64,000 nucleotides of DNA from Planotetraspora phitsanulokensis. GTDB taxonomy: Bacteria; Actinomycetota; Actinomycetes; Streptosporangiales; Streptosporangiaceae. Positions 45,929 to 53,662 of the stretch are shown in pieces (positions within the stretch are counted from its first letter, which is position 1; the number at the start of each line of letters is the position of its first letter). The DNA is taken from positions 529,847 through 593,846 of the forward strand of contig NZ_BOOP01000001.1 in the NCBI RefSeq assembly GCF_016863295.1, read 5' to 3'. The notes beneath the pieces were generated by a model. The model was not told the DNA's origin. It worked only from the letters and a program-made list of their open reading frames with translations, and did no database searches. The translations under genes were made by a program, and so were the position numbers.

Positions 45929-46297
45929 TCAGGAGCTGGGCTCGGCGGCGAAGGCCGCGAGGGCCTCGTCGAGGGTGTCGAAGAGCGGCAGCCGCTGGGA
46001 CAGCCCCGTCACCCACATGACCTTGGAGGTCGGGTACTGCACCGCCACGAGGGCGAAGTTGCCGCCCGCCGCCGTCGACCGCTGCCAGTGGTGGACGATG
46101 AGGCCGAGCGCCCGGGAGTCCATGAAGGTGACGCCGCCCAGGTCGAGGATCAGGTCTGGGCCGTGGTCCTCGGCCTCGGTGTCCAGGCGGTCGGCGAACT
46201 GGTCGCGGGTCGTGGCGTCGAGAATGCCGTCGACGTGGACCACCACGATCGTGCCGGCCATGGTGGATCGCAAGGACAACAGACCGTTGTTGGACAC
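45929..46297 (-). CDS. STAS-domain anti-sigma factor antagonist
   Basis: A 122-residue stand-alone STAS protein (RsbV type). HVDGILDATTRDQFADRL precedes the phosphoserine loop GVTFMDSRALGLIVHHW. It would sequester the RsbW-like kinase in its dephosphorylated form. GTG 46297 has GAGGAGG 8 nt upstream, a strong site. It is divergent from the sigma gene and convergent with the GAF-ANTAR gene. Confidence 0.92.
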   Translation of the reverse strand: MSNNGLLSLRSTMAGTIVVVHVDGILDATTRDQFADRLDTEAEDHGPDLILDLGGVTFMDSRALGLIVHHWQRSTAAGGNFALVAVQYPTSKVMWVTGLSQRLPLFDTLDEALAAFAAEPSS

Positions 46298-46348
46298 GTC
46301 GCACCTCCTCGAGCGCAACATTACTGGTGCCGGAGGGGTGGTGATACT

Positions 46349-46370
46349 CCCGAAATTCGGGCAATATACT
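46349..46370 (+). promoter_or_regulatory. Promoter-like segment with dyad upstream of the sigma gene
   Basis: CCCGAA-A-TTCGGG (46349-46361) is a perfect 13-bp dyad, immediately followed by CAATATACT, whose TATACT (46365-46370) is a good -10 hexamer for the sigma gene at 46487. No matching -35 is clear. A repressor bound to the dyad would cover the promoter. Confidence 0.45.
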
Positions 46371-46486
46371 GCGTCAGAAGGTCCAGCAGAGGGCCTCGTC
46401 TCGAAACTGTAGCGAGGCGCGCCTTCTGCACGGGTGACTTCCGCGCCGGCGTAGCCCTCGCAGGACATACGAGGGGATATACGCAG

Positions 46487-47266
46487 ATGGCTGCCAATAT
46501 CCGAGTAGCGACCATCAGCGAATCGACCGCTGAGGAGCTCCTGGTCGAACTGGCTCGGGACGACGTGTCCGAGCAGCGGCGGGAGCGCCTCCGAGAGATC
46601 ATCGTCGAGATGCACCGCCCGATGGCGAGGGACATCGCCCGGAGGTACCTGAACCGGGGCGAGCCGCTGGAAGACCTCCTCCAGGCCGCCTACGTGGGGC
46701 TCATGAAGGCGATCAACGGCTTCGACCCCGACCTCGGGCACAGCTTCAGGGGCTACGCCATGGTGACCATGACCGGAGAGGTCAAGCGGCACTTCCGCGA
46801 CCGCACCTGGGCCGTCCGGGTCCCCCGCCTCTACCAGGAGCGGCGATCCGAGCTGAACCGGCACGTCGCCGACATGACCCAGCAGCTCGGCCGGTTCCCC
46901 ACGGTCGCCGAGCTCGCCGAGAAGATGGGCATCTCCGAAGAGGACATGCTGCTGACCATGGACGCGTCGGCGGCCTACAGCACCCTCTCCCTCGACGCGC
47001 CGATCGGCGCGGACGGCGACTCCGCCCCGCTGGGCGACGTCATCCCCGAGCAGGACGACGCCCTGTCCGCGTTCGTGGACAGGGAGGCCGTCATGCCGCT
47101 CATCGACCACCTCCCCGAGCGTGACAAGAACATCCTCCTGCTGCGCTTCTACGGCAACATGACCCAGGCCGAGATCGCCGCGGAGTTCGACATATCCCAG
47201 ATGCACGTCTCGCGGATCCTCCGCAAGACGCTCGACCAGCTGCGTTCCGAGCTGGTCGCGGGCTGA
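46487..47266 (+). CDS. SigB/SigF/SigG-family RNA polymerase sigma factor
   Basis: A 259-residue sigma factor of group 3. Region 2 is seen as LEDLLQAAYVGLMKAINGFDPDLGHSFRGYA with VKRHFRDRTWAVRVPR. Region 3 follows with LGRFPTVAELAEKMG. Region 4 is LPERDKNILLLRFYGNMTQAEIAAEFDISQMHVSRILRK. ATG 46487 has GAGGGG 10 nt upstream. Neighbours include an RsbV-like STAS gene (divergent) and an RsbW-like kinase gene 130 nt downstream, so it is very likely controlled by partner switching. It would direct a general stress or developmental regulon. Confidence 0.94.
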   Translation: MAANIRVATISESTAEELLVELARDDVSEQRRERLREIIVEMHRPMARDIARRYLNRGEPLEDLLQAAYVGLMKAINGFDPDLGHSFRGYAMVTMTGEVKRHFRDRTWAVRVPRLYQERRSELNRHVADMTQQLGRFPTVAELAEKMGISEEDMLLTMDASAAYSTLSLDAPIGADGDSAPLGDVIPEQDDALSAFVDREAVMPLIDHLPERDKNILLLRFYGNMTQAEIAAEFDISQMHVSRILRKTLDQLRSELVAG

Positions 47267-47399
47267 CCGTGGCCCCGCGAGGAACGGGCGGACCCGGGAT
47301 ATCGCCGCCGACCCGGCGAGATCCCGGGGTATCTTCGTCCGTATGCCACGGCTCACCAGGTCGTACGGCTGAGTCAGGTCCGGTGGGAGGCGGTACCGG

Positions 47400-47813
47400 G
47401 TGAACGAAGACGGCGTTCCTCCGTCCGTCGCGGAGACGGCCAAAGAGCTCACGTTCTCATTGGCCGACCTGCCCGACGTCCGGGAGTTCGCCGCTGCCCA
47501 GGCGCAGGACCGCGGAATGAGCGCGGACGCGGTGGGCGACTTCCTCGTGGCCCTCAACGAGGTGGCCACCAACGCGGTGACCCACGGCTCGTCCAAGGCA
47601 CGGCTGCGGGTGTGGACGGACGGCGCGTCCCTCATGGTCGACGTCCACGACGACGGCCGTCTCTGGCATCCGGAGGACCGGCCCGGTCTCACTCCGCCCC
47701 CGGAGAACGCCACCAGCGGGATGGGGCTCTGGGTCGCCCGGATGCTGAGCCATGAAATTGTTGTCCGTACTGGGGTAAACGGGACGACCGTTTCGATGCG
47801 TTTCCTGGTCTAG
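47400..47813 (+). CDS. RsbW-like anti-sigma factor kinase (HATPase_c)
   Basis: A 137-residue GHKL protein. The N box is intact: ALNEVATNAVTHGSS at about 52-66. The G1/G2 region shows VDVHDDGRLW and SGMGLWVARMLSHEI. It would bind the upstream sigma factor in one state and phosphorylate STAS antagonists in another. GTG 47400 has GGGAGG 10 nt upstream. It is followed 27 nt later by a type II NADH dehydrogenase gene. Confidence 0.9.
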   Translation: MNEDGVPPSVAETAKELTFSLADLPDVREFAAAQAQDRGMSADAVGDFLVALNEVATNAVTHGSSKARLRVWTDGASLMVDVHDDGRLWHPEDRPGLTPPPENATSGMGLWVARMLSHEIVVRTGVNGTTVSMRFLV

Positions 47814-47840
47814 CGGGTGCGTAGCGGGTAGGGGACCGAC

Positions 47841-49139
47841 ATGGCTGTCCCGCGGATTCTGATCGTCGGTGGCGGATACGTCGGCATGTACACGGCGCTG
47901 CGCCTTCAGCGCAGGCTCAGGCGCGGCGAGGCCCGCGTCACGGTGACGGACTTCGACTCCTACATGACCTACCAGCCCTTCCTGCCCGAGGCCGCCGCGG
48001 GGAACATCGAGCCGCGGCACGTCGTCGTCCCGCTCAGGCGGGTCCTGCGCTCATGCGAGATCCTCAGCGGGAGCGTCGAGTCGGTCAGCCTGGCCGACCG
48101 CACGGCGCGGTTCCAGCCGCACGAGGGCCCGGCCGTCACGATCGGATACGACTACGTGGTCGTCGCCCCCGGCTCGATCTCCCGGCTGCTGCCCATTCCC
48201 GGGCTCAGCGACCACGGCATCGGCTTCAAGACCGTCGAAGAGGCCATCCACCTGCGCAACCACGTCCTCGGCAAGCTCGACCTCGCGGCGTCGACGCCGG
48301 ACGAGCGGGTACGGCGGCGCGCGCTGACCTTCGTCTTCGTCGGCGGCGGCTACGCCGGGGTGGAGGCGCTCGGCGAGCTGGAGGACATGGCCGCGGACGC
48401 CTGCCGGTACTTCGAGGGGATCAGCAGGGGTGACATGCGCTGGGTCCTCGTCGAGGCCACCGACCGCATCCTGCCCGAGGTCGGCGAGGACATGGCCCGG
48501 TGGACGGTGCAGGAACTGCGCAAGCGCGGCATCGAGGTCCGGACGCGGACGCTGCTCAGGTCCGCGGAGCACGGTCACATCGTGCTCGACGACGGTCAGG
48601 AGTTCGACGCGGAGACCCTCGTCTGGACGGCCGGGGTCAAGCCCAATCCCGTCGTCGCCGCCGGAGACCTGCCCCTCGACGAGAAGGGCCGGATCAAGGC
48701 CACCGCCTACCTGCGGATCAAGGGCACCGACTTCGCCTTCACCGCAGGTGACGCCGCCGCGGTGCCCGACCTCACCAGGCCGGGCATGCTCTGCCCGCCC
48801 AACGCCCAGCACGCCGTACGGCAGGGGCGCCGGCTGGCCGACAACCTGCTGGCGACCATGAGAGGCCAGACCTGCACGCCGTACCGGCACAGGAACGCGG
48901 GCTCGGTGGCGAGCCTCGGGCTCTACCAGGGCGTGGCGCAGGTCTACGGCCGGCAGATGCGCGGATTCCCCGCGTGGTTCATGCACCGGACGTACCACCT
49001 GATGAGAATGCCGACCTTCAACAAGAAGTCGCGCATCCTGATGGACTGGACCCTCGGGCTGCTCTTCCCCCGAGAGATCATCTCGCTCGGCGCGCTCCAG
49101 CGGCCTCGTGAGGAGTTCAAGTTCGCGGCCAGGACCTGA
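47841..49139 (+). CDS. Type II NADH dehydrogenase-like FAD oxidoreductase
   Basis: A 432-residue NDH-2 family protein that would oxidise NADH and reduce quinone on the membrane. FAD motif ILIVGGGYVGMYTALRL is at the N-terminus; the NAD motif VFVGGGYAGVEALGELEDMA is at about 160-180; FAFTAGDAAAVPD is the C-terminal flavin contact. RQGRRLADNLLATMRG and HRTYHLMRMPTFNKK also fit. It follows the RsbW-like gene by 27 nt and probably shares its transcript. It ends in a strong hairpin. Confidence 0.92.
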   Translation: MAVPRILIVGGGYVGMYTALRLQRRLRRGEARVTVTDFDSYMTYQPFLPEAAAGNIEPRHVVVPLRRVLRSCEILSGSVESVSLADRTARFQPHEGPAVTIGYDYVVVAPGSISRLLPIPGLSDHGIGFKTVEEAIHLRNHVLGKLDLAASTPDERVRRRALTFVFVGGGYAGVEALGELEDMAADACRYFEGISRGDMRWVLVEATDRILPEVGEDMARWTVQELRKRGIEVRTRTLLRSAEHGHIVLDDGQEFDAETLVWTAGVKPNPVVAAGDLPLDEKGRIKATAYLRIKGTDFAFTAGDAAAVPDLTRPGMLCPPNAQHAVRQGRRLADNLLATMRGQTCTPYRHRNAGSVASLGLYQGVAQVYGRQMRGFPAWFMHRTYHLMRMPTFNKKSRILMDWTLGLLFPREIISLGALQRPREEFKFAART

Positions 49140-49164
49140 AGGCGCGCCTTCTCCGAACGTGAAT

Positions 49165-49200
49165 GTGCCGCGTGAGCCCGGGCTCCGGGTCACGCGGCAC
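49165..49200 (+). terminator. Terminator after the NDH-2 gene
   Basis: GTGCCGCGTGA (49165-49175) pairs with TCACGCGGCAC (49190-49200), with an inner CCCGG/CCGGG stem and a 3-nt loop. It starts 26 nt after the stop. Confidence 0.75.
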
Positions 49201-49318
49201 GTCGTTCTCAGGAGGCGTCCTCAGGGGGCGTCTTTCGGCGGTGTCCTCGGGGGGCGTCCTCGGGCGGCGCTCGCCGGACGTCGTGAGCGCTCAGGCTCGC
49301 GGGCTCACAGGCGGGGCC

Positions 49319-49507
49319 TCAGCGGCGGGCGCGGCGCCAGTTGCCGCGGTAGGAGCTCACGCTGGCCGTTCCGATGCCGGCCTGGTGCAGCGCCAGCAGG
49401 CACAGTCCCAGGGCGATCAGCGCGGTGAGGCCGATGCCGATGCTGGCGTTGAGAAGGTCGAGCAGGAAGGCGATGCCGAAGACGATCGCGGCTGCGATGG
49501 CGAGCAT
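49319..49507 (-). CDS. Small two-TM membrane protein
   Basis: A 62-residue protein with two hydrophobic helices (AIAAAIVFGIAFLLDLLNAS and IGLTALIALGLCLLALH) and a basic end (SSYRGNWRRARR). Codon use matches the neighbours. It lies 8 nt after a hypothetical gene on the same strand and probably belongs to that transcript. Similar small proteins with no known function are frequent in actinobacteria. ATG 49507 is preceded only by a weak GGAAAG site. Confidence 0.75.
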   Translation of the reverse strand: MLAIAAAIVFGIAFLLDLLNASIGIGLTALIALGLCLLALHQAGIGTASVSSYRGNWRRARR

Positions 49508-49514
49508 GGTTGTC

Positions 49515-50351
49515 TCACTTTCCGGTCAGTTGGGCGAGGAGGGTGTGATATTCGCGCAGGGCCAGACGCAGCGCCTCCGTGTCGGCCTGATCGCTGTTCT
49601 TCCACTGGTCGAGCAACGCCTGGCGGCGGCTGGCGTACACGGCCACGGCCGCCTCGACGAGCCCGTCGGCCTGCTCCACCGAGCCGCGGGGGTCGTCGAC
49701 GAAGCCGGCCTTGATCTCGTGCCAGCTGCGCTCGAAGTCGACGTCGTCCACCGGCTCGGGGTCGTCGACGGTGGCGCGTTCCCTCGCGGCGGGACCCGCC
49801 ACGAGGACGTCGGGGTCACCGGCCACGGGCGGGGTGCCCGGGTCGCCGGTCCGGACGAGGTCGGGCGCCAGGATGTCGTCGCGGGCGTCCGAGGTTTCCG
49901 AGGTCTCCCGGGAGTCCGCGTTCTCTGAGCCGTGCCGGTCCAGCGGGTCGTTCTCGACTGTGTCCGTGGTGTCTTTTCCGTCGGTGTCTGTGCTGGTGGT
50001 TTCCATGCGGCTGGTTTCTGTACGGCGGGTGTCCTGTACGGCGTCGCCGTGCACGGTGCGGCGGGGATTGCCGAAGTCCGGGGGAGTGTCGCCGGAGCCG
50101 GAGCCGGAGCCGGAGCCTGTGCTTGTGCCTGTGCCTGTGCCTGTGCCGAGCACGTGGACGCGCCGCGTCTCGTCCGCCGCCGTGTCGCCGGCACCTTCCG
50201 CGGAGTACACGGGGCCGGGGCCGTCGTGCTCGTCACGCCGTTCGTCCGCCTGCGCCTGCTGCGTCCGGGCCTCCTCCTCAAGGGAGTCGGAGGGCTCGCG
50301 AACCGGCCGTTCCGGCGTGCCGTACCGGCCTTCGTAAGGGTTGCTCTGCAT
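49515..50351 (-). CDS. Hypothetical acidic repeat-bearing protein
   Basis: A 278-residue protein with no recognised function. The N-terminal 200 residues are acidic and low complexity, including a Gly-Thr/Gly-Ser dipeptide run encoded by hexanucleotide repeats (50094-50147). The C-terminal part, from FERSWHEIKAGFVDDPRGSV to the end, resembles the C-terminal part of the next upstream protein. ATG 50351 shares an A with that gene's stop (TGATG) and has GAGGAGG 11 nt upstream. The two are clearly one operon. Confidence 0.8.
   Translation of the reverse strand: MQSNPYEGRYGTPERPVREPSDSLEEEARTQQAQADERRDEHDGPGPVYSAEGAGDTAADETRRVHVLGTGTGTGTSTGSGSGSGSGDTPPDFGNPRRTVHGDAVQDTRRTETSRMETTSTDTDGKDTTDTVENDPLDRHGSENADSRETSETSDARDDILAPDLVRTGDPGTPPVAGDPDVLVAGPAARERATVDDPEPVDDVDFERSWHEIKAGFVDDPRGSVEQADGLVEAAVAVYASRRQALLDQWKNSDQADTEALRLALREYHTLLAQLTGK
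50094..50147. repeat. Hexanucleotide microsatellite (GGAGCC then TGTGCC)
   Basis: GGAGCC is repeated four times and is followed by about five TGTGCC-type units. It encodes alternating Gly-Ser and Gly-Thr in the minus-strand gene. Whole units are six bases, so length changes keep the frame. Confidence 0.85.
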
Positions 50352-50944
50352 CACAGGTCTGCCTCCTCGGCGTTGGAGCGCGCGGCGTGACGGCCGTTCG
50401 AAGGGAAGTCGGCGGAGTCCGCGAGCAGCTCCTGGAAGAGCGCGCGGTAGTGGACCATCGCCTGGCGGAGCTCCTCGGTGGAGGCGTCCTGCCGGGCGGC
50501 GCGGCTGCTGATGTCGTGCGCCGCGCGGTAGTGGTCGAGCGTCGACGCGTAGTCGACCGACAGGTCGCTCACCCGTTGCTCGAAATCGTCGGTCGGATAT
50601 CCGCGGTCGGCCATGACAGAGGTGACCAGGGCGTCCGCCTCGGTGACGGCGAAGCCAGGCGCGTCGACGAAGCGCTCCTGGACCTCCGTCCACTTCTTGT
50701 CATAGGACTGCCGGGCCTCAGGGGCGAGCGGTCTGAGGTCCAGCGTGGCGTGGCGCTCCTCGCGGGCGATCAGGTCCTGCTCGGCCTCCTTGCGGCTGTC
50801 GCTCTCCTCGACGGTCCTGTCATATTCCGGTCCGAATCGGCTCCGCAGTTGCCGGCGGCGGTTCTGGCCGGAAACGAGGTAGCCGACCACCAGGATCACG
50901 ACCACCGCGACTACGACGACGGCCACCCATGCAATGGCGGACAT
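50351..50944 (-). CDS. Hypothetical membrane-anchored protein
   Basis: A 197-residue protein with one N-terminal TM helix (WVAVVVVAVVVILVVGYLV) and a soluble acidic domain. The soluble part contains YDKKWTEVQERFVDAP, ADALVTSVMADRGYPTDDFE and ELRQAMVHYRALFQELL. The same pattern (W..I/VQ..FVD.P....ADALV, then L..A...Y..L...L) recurs in the downstream protein. ATG 50944 has GGAGG 6 nt upstream. It is divergent from a DUF6458 gene. Function unknown. Confidence 0.82.
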   Translation of the reverse strand: MSAIAWVAVVVVAVVVILVVGYLVSGQNRRRQLRSRFGPEYDRTVEESDSRKEAEQDLIAREERHATLDLRPLAPEARQSYDKKWTEVQERFVDAPGFAVTEADALVTSVMADRGYPTDDFEQRVSDLSVDYASTLDHYRAAHDISSRAARQDASTEELRQAMVHYRALFQELLADSADFPSNGRHAARSNAEEADL

Positions 50945-51003
50945 ATCTGCCTCCAGGGTGATTGTGCGTTGTTTGTTCGCACTGCCCGGGAAAGCCCCCT
51001 TCA

Positions 51004-51034
51004 CGCATTGCGTAATGCGGGATCTGAGGGGTAG
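51004..51034 (+). promoter_or_regulatory. Dyad and SigB-like promoter candidate before the DUF6458 gene
   Basis: CGCATT-GCGT-AATGCG (51004-51019) is a perfect 16-bp dyad. Its central GCGT followed by 15 nt and GGGTAG (51029-51034) approximates the GNNT-N14-16-GGGTAC/T consensus described for SigB of Streptomyces coelicolor, differing in the last base. A stress sigma gene is 4 kb away. Confidence 0.35.
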
Positions 51035-51064
51035 AGGCACCGATTACCGTCTGAGGAGGTAATC

Positions 51065-51412
51065 ATGGGCTTCGGAGCCAGTCTCGCTTTCCTCGCGATC
51101 GGCGCGGTGCTCGCCTTCGCCGTGAAATGGGATGTCCCCGGAATCGACCTGCAGATGATCGGCTGGATCCTCATGGCCGTCGGCGCAGTCGGCGCTCTAC
51201 TCACCGGCCTCTACACGCGCCGTCCCCACGCGGAGGACACCGTCGAGACCATCGAGCCCGACGTGATGTACACCGTGGACCCGCCGGCCCAGCCGCATGT
51301 CGTGCAGGAGACGGTGCGCGAGACCGAGGTCGCGCCGACGGTGCGGCCGAGCGAGCGACACGTATATGTCCAGGAAGAGTCGACGACCCCCATCAAGCGC
51401 GATGGCGTTTAA
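51065..51412 (+). CDS. DUF6458-family small membrane protein
   Basis: A 115-residue protein. Two TM helices (SLAFLAIGAVLAFAVKW and MIGWILMAVGAVGALLTGL) with the DPG/VPGIDLQ turn between are the DUF6458 hallmark, followed by a polar tail. GAGGAGG lies upstream of ATG 51065. Its stop overlaps the stop of the convergent sigma-fusion gene. Function unknown; relatives are common in actinobacteria. Confidence 0.88.
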   Translation: MGFGASLAFLAIGAVLAFAVKWDVPGIDLQMIGWILMAVGAVGALLTGLYTRRPHAEDTVETIEPDVMYTVDPPAQPHVVQETVRETEVAPTVRPSERHVYVQEESTTPIKRDGV

Positions 51413-52872
51413 CCCGTCGTGAGGCTGACCCGGCGCATTTCGATGGTGCCGGGCCCGGAGAGGGTCACTCCGAACAGGAGGAAAACGGCGTCGCCGGGTA
51501 TTCGGGCTTCCACGACGAGCGGGCGCCAGTCCTCGCCGGGCGCGGTGACGGCCATGTGCTGATGGTCCTCGGCTCCGCGTGACCGGTCGGGGTCGACGAC
51601 CCGCAGGTAGAGCGCCGCCTCGCCGCCTGAGTCGCTCGGGTCGCCTGCGTCGCCTGTCTGGCTTGTGTGGCCTGTATGGCGGATTTCGGCGGCCAGCCGT
51701 ACGCGGGAGCCCTGGCGAGACCCGGCGACCACGGCCTGGCGCAGATCCGCGAAGCCGAGCGGGCGGTCGACCGTGGACGCCAGCCACGCCGCGCCGTCGC
51801 GTACGCCGCAGGCGTAGTCCCGCCAGTGGGCGCCGCTCGGGTCGTGGAGGAAGCCGCCCCGCAGGTCCCAGAAGCGCAGGCCGTCGGAGAAGTCGAGGTT
51901 GCGCGGCTCTTCGACACGCTCCTCGCGGCGGAGGGCGGCCGAGGCGCCAGGGACTCCCGCACGGCGGACGGCCTCCTCCGCGGCCTGCTCGACCGTCGTT
52001 GACCCGGTGAGCGGCACGAGCCCGTCGTCGGGCACGAGGATCGGACATTTCTGGCGGTGGGCGAGTGCGAGCCCTTCCGCCGGCCGTACGTCGAGGACCT
52101 GGTCGCCCGACGGGGTCCGCAGGCGCAGCCTGGCCTCGCCGCCGGACGTGAGCTCGACCGCCTCGAGGGCCGCGCCCGTGCTGGTGAGGATGCGGCCCGC
52201 CAGCCGGGTGGACCTGCCGAGCATCTCCGGGGCCTCCAGCCAGAGCGGCAGGACGCGTCCGCCCGGCTGGTCGTGGAGCATGAGCAGCAGGCGTGGGGCG
52301 GCAGGGACGATCATGGCGATGCGGACGGGAATCATGGACGTCCTCCTCGGAGAGTGGGGGAATTCGCCGGCCAGCCGTTCTCTGAGCCGATGACGGCCTC
52401 GATGCAGGCGCAGCTTGACGGCCGAGGGCGACAGGTCGAGGGCCCAGGCCACCTGCTCCACGCTGAGATCGTCGTAGTAGAAGAGCAGCACGGCCTCGCG
52501 GCTCCCCGGAGGAAGATCGCGGACCGCGTCGCGGACCAGCCAGCGGGCCTCGATCGCCTCGAACGGATCGACCGCGTCGCCGTCGGCGTACGGGTCGAAC
52601 GGGGATTCGCGCGGCAGGCTCCACCGGCGGCTGAGGTTGAGCAGGATCCCGTGGAGCCAGCTGCCGAATCGGTCGCCGTCGTTGAGGCGGGAGAGTGAAG
52701 TCCACGCCTGGAGGAAGCCCTCCTGGACGAGGTCTTCGGCGGCGTCCGGGCCGCGGGTGAGGTGCCCCGCGAGGCCGCGAGCCATCGGCCGGTGGCGGCG
52801 GACCAACTCGTGGAACGCCTCGGCGTCGCCGGTCGCGGCGCGGGCGACGAGTTCGCCGTCGGATGGGTTCAC
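51409..52872 (-). CDS. ECF-type sigma factor fused to bifunctional-nuclease (DUF151) and jelly-roll domains
   Basis: A 487-residue three-part protein. Residues 19-168 are an ECF sigma core: LVQEGFLQAWTSLSRL with FGSWLHGILLNLSRRW (region 2), and LPPGSREAVLLFYYDDLSVE with PSAVKLRLHRGRHRL (region 4). Residues 180-290 match the BFN/DUF151 fold: GGRVLPLWLEAPE and LDVRPAEGLALAHRQKCPI. The last 150 residues match a jelly-roll domain known from AraC-type regulators: YACGVRDGAAWLAST and AVFLLFGVTLSGPGTIEM. Met180, at the fusion point, is preceded by GAGGAGGA with 5-nt spacing, so the last two domains may also be made alone. Confidence 0.85.
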   Translation of the reverse strand: MNPSDGELVARAATGDAEAFHELVRRHRPMARGLAGHLTRGPDAAEDLVQEGFLQAWTSLSRLNDGDRFGSWLHGILLNLSRRWSLPRESPFDPYADGDAVDPFEAIEARWLVRDAVRDLPPGSREAVLLFYYDDLSVEQVAWALDLSPSAVKLRLHRGRHRLRERLAGEFPHSPRRTSMIPVRIAMIVPAAPRLLLMLHDQPGGRVLPLWLEAPEMLGRSTRLAGRILTSTGAALEAVELTSGGEARLRLRTPSGDQVLDVRPAEGLALAHRQKCPILVPDDGLVPLTGSTTVEQAAEEAVRRAGVPGASAALRREERVEEPRNLDFSDGLRFWDLRGGFLHDPSGAHWRDYACGVRDGAAWLASTVDRPLGFADLRQAVVAGSRQGSRVRLAAEIRHTGHTSQTGDAGDPSDSGGEAALYLRVVDPDRSRGAEDHQHMAVTAPGEDWRPLVVEARIPGDAVFLLFGVTLSGPGTIEMRRVSLTTG

Positions 52873-52978
52873 ATCTCAGTAGTGGCGCCGGGCGGCGAAA
52901 AGGTTACGTCGCCGTTCTCGCCGTTTCGCGGGGGCCGATCTTGTGGAGCGGAGTTGATCTTGTGCGGTAGGGTCGGGC

Positions 52979-53443
52979 CTATTCGGCGGGGTTGTCCCGG
53001 TTTTCGTTGGGGAGGCCCTCCGCGGCAGGTTGGATGGCCTGCCGTGCCTCCGCGAGGACCGTGGCGATGTGCGAGGACCCGTGGACGGGGACCTCCTGGA
53101 AGCCCCGCTCGGGGTCGTAGGTGATGTCGAGATCGTTGTCGACCAGGCGGGTGGCCCAGCGGAGGGCGGTGTTCAGCTTCTCTTTGGGGATCGCCCGGCC
53201 CTGGGTGACGGCGGACAGGTTGCGAAGGTTGGTGGCAGGTCCGCTCTGGCTGTGCTCGCGGCTCAGCTTCCAGGGCACCGCCCGGCTGTGGTCGGTCATG
53301 GGCTTGGACAGCCCCGCGGCCCGCTTCGCCTGCAGGATGCCGGAATCCGTCACCCCGAAGTGCGCCGCGAGTCGGGCGTTCGACCAGCCCTCCGCGGTCA
53401 GGCGGCGGAGCTCGTCTTGATCGATGCGAGGTTTCCTTCCCAT
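52979..53443 (-). CDS. Small HTH-type hypothetical protein
   Basis: A 154-residue protein with an N-terminal helix-turn-helix: GRKPRIDQDELRRLTAEGWS, then ARLAAHFGVTDSGILQAKRA. The rest contains VPWKLSREHSQSGPATNLRN and DNDLDITYDPERGFQEVP, a pattern seen in actinobacterial phage- or tRNA-linked HTH proteins. Start ATG 53443 begins MGRKP; the frame stays open to 53737, but only as the antisense of the tRNA. It sits next to tRNA-Pro. Function unknown, DNA binding likely. Confidence 0.75.
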   Translation of the reverse strand: MGRKPRIDQDELRRLTAEGWSNARLAAHFGVTDSGILQAKRAAGLSKPMTDHSRAVPWKLSREHSQSGPATNLRNLSAVTQGRAIPKEKLNTALRWATRLVDNDLDITYDPERGFQEVPVHGSSHIATVLAEARQAIQPAAEGLPNENRDNPAE

Positions 53444-53528
53444 GATCCACAGCCTAGGTGCGGCGGGATAAGCCTGTACGCACGTGCCCTCAAACTGCGC
53501 TAAGGTTGGTGAAGCCCGAACGGGCAAG

Positions 53529-53602
<74 letters not shown>

Positions 53603-53622
53603 CTCTGTTTCGGCAGGTCGGA

Positions 53623-53656
53623 GCCGCAGTATCCATGATCGGATACTGCGGCTTTT
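53623..53656 (+). terminator. Rho-independent terminator after tRNA-Pro
   Basis: GCCGCAGTATCC (53623-53634) pairs perfectly with GGATACTGCGGC (53641-53652), followed by TTTT. Confidence 0.9.
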
Positions 53657-53662
53657 CGCTTG

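Noticed and set aside
47327..47332. GGGTAT before the RsbW-like gene as a SigB-type -10
   Set aside because: No GNNT element is found 14-16 nt upstream, so the promoter assignment fails.
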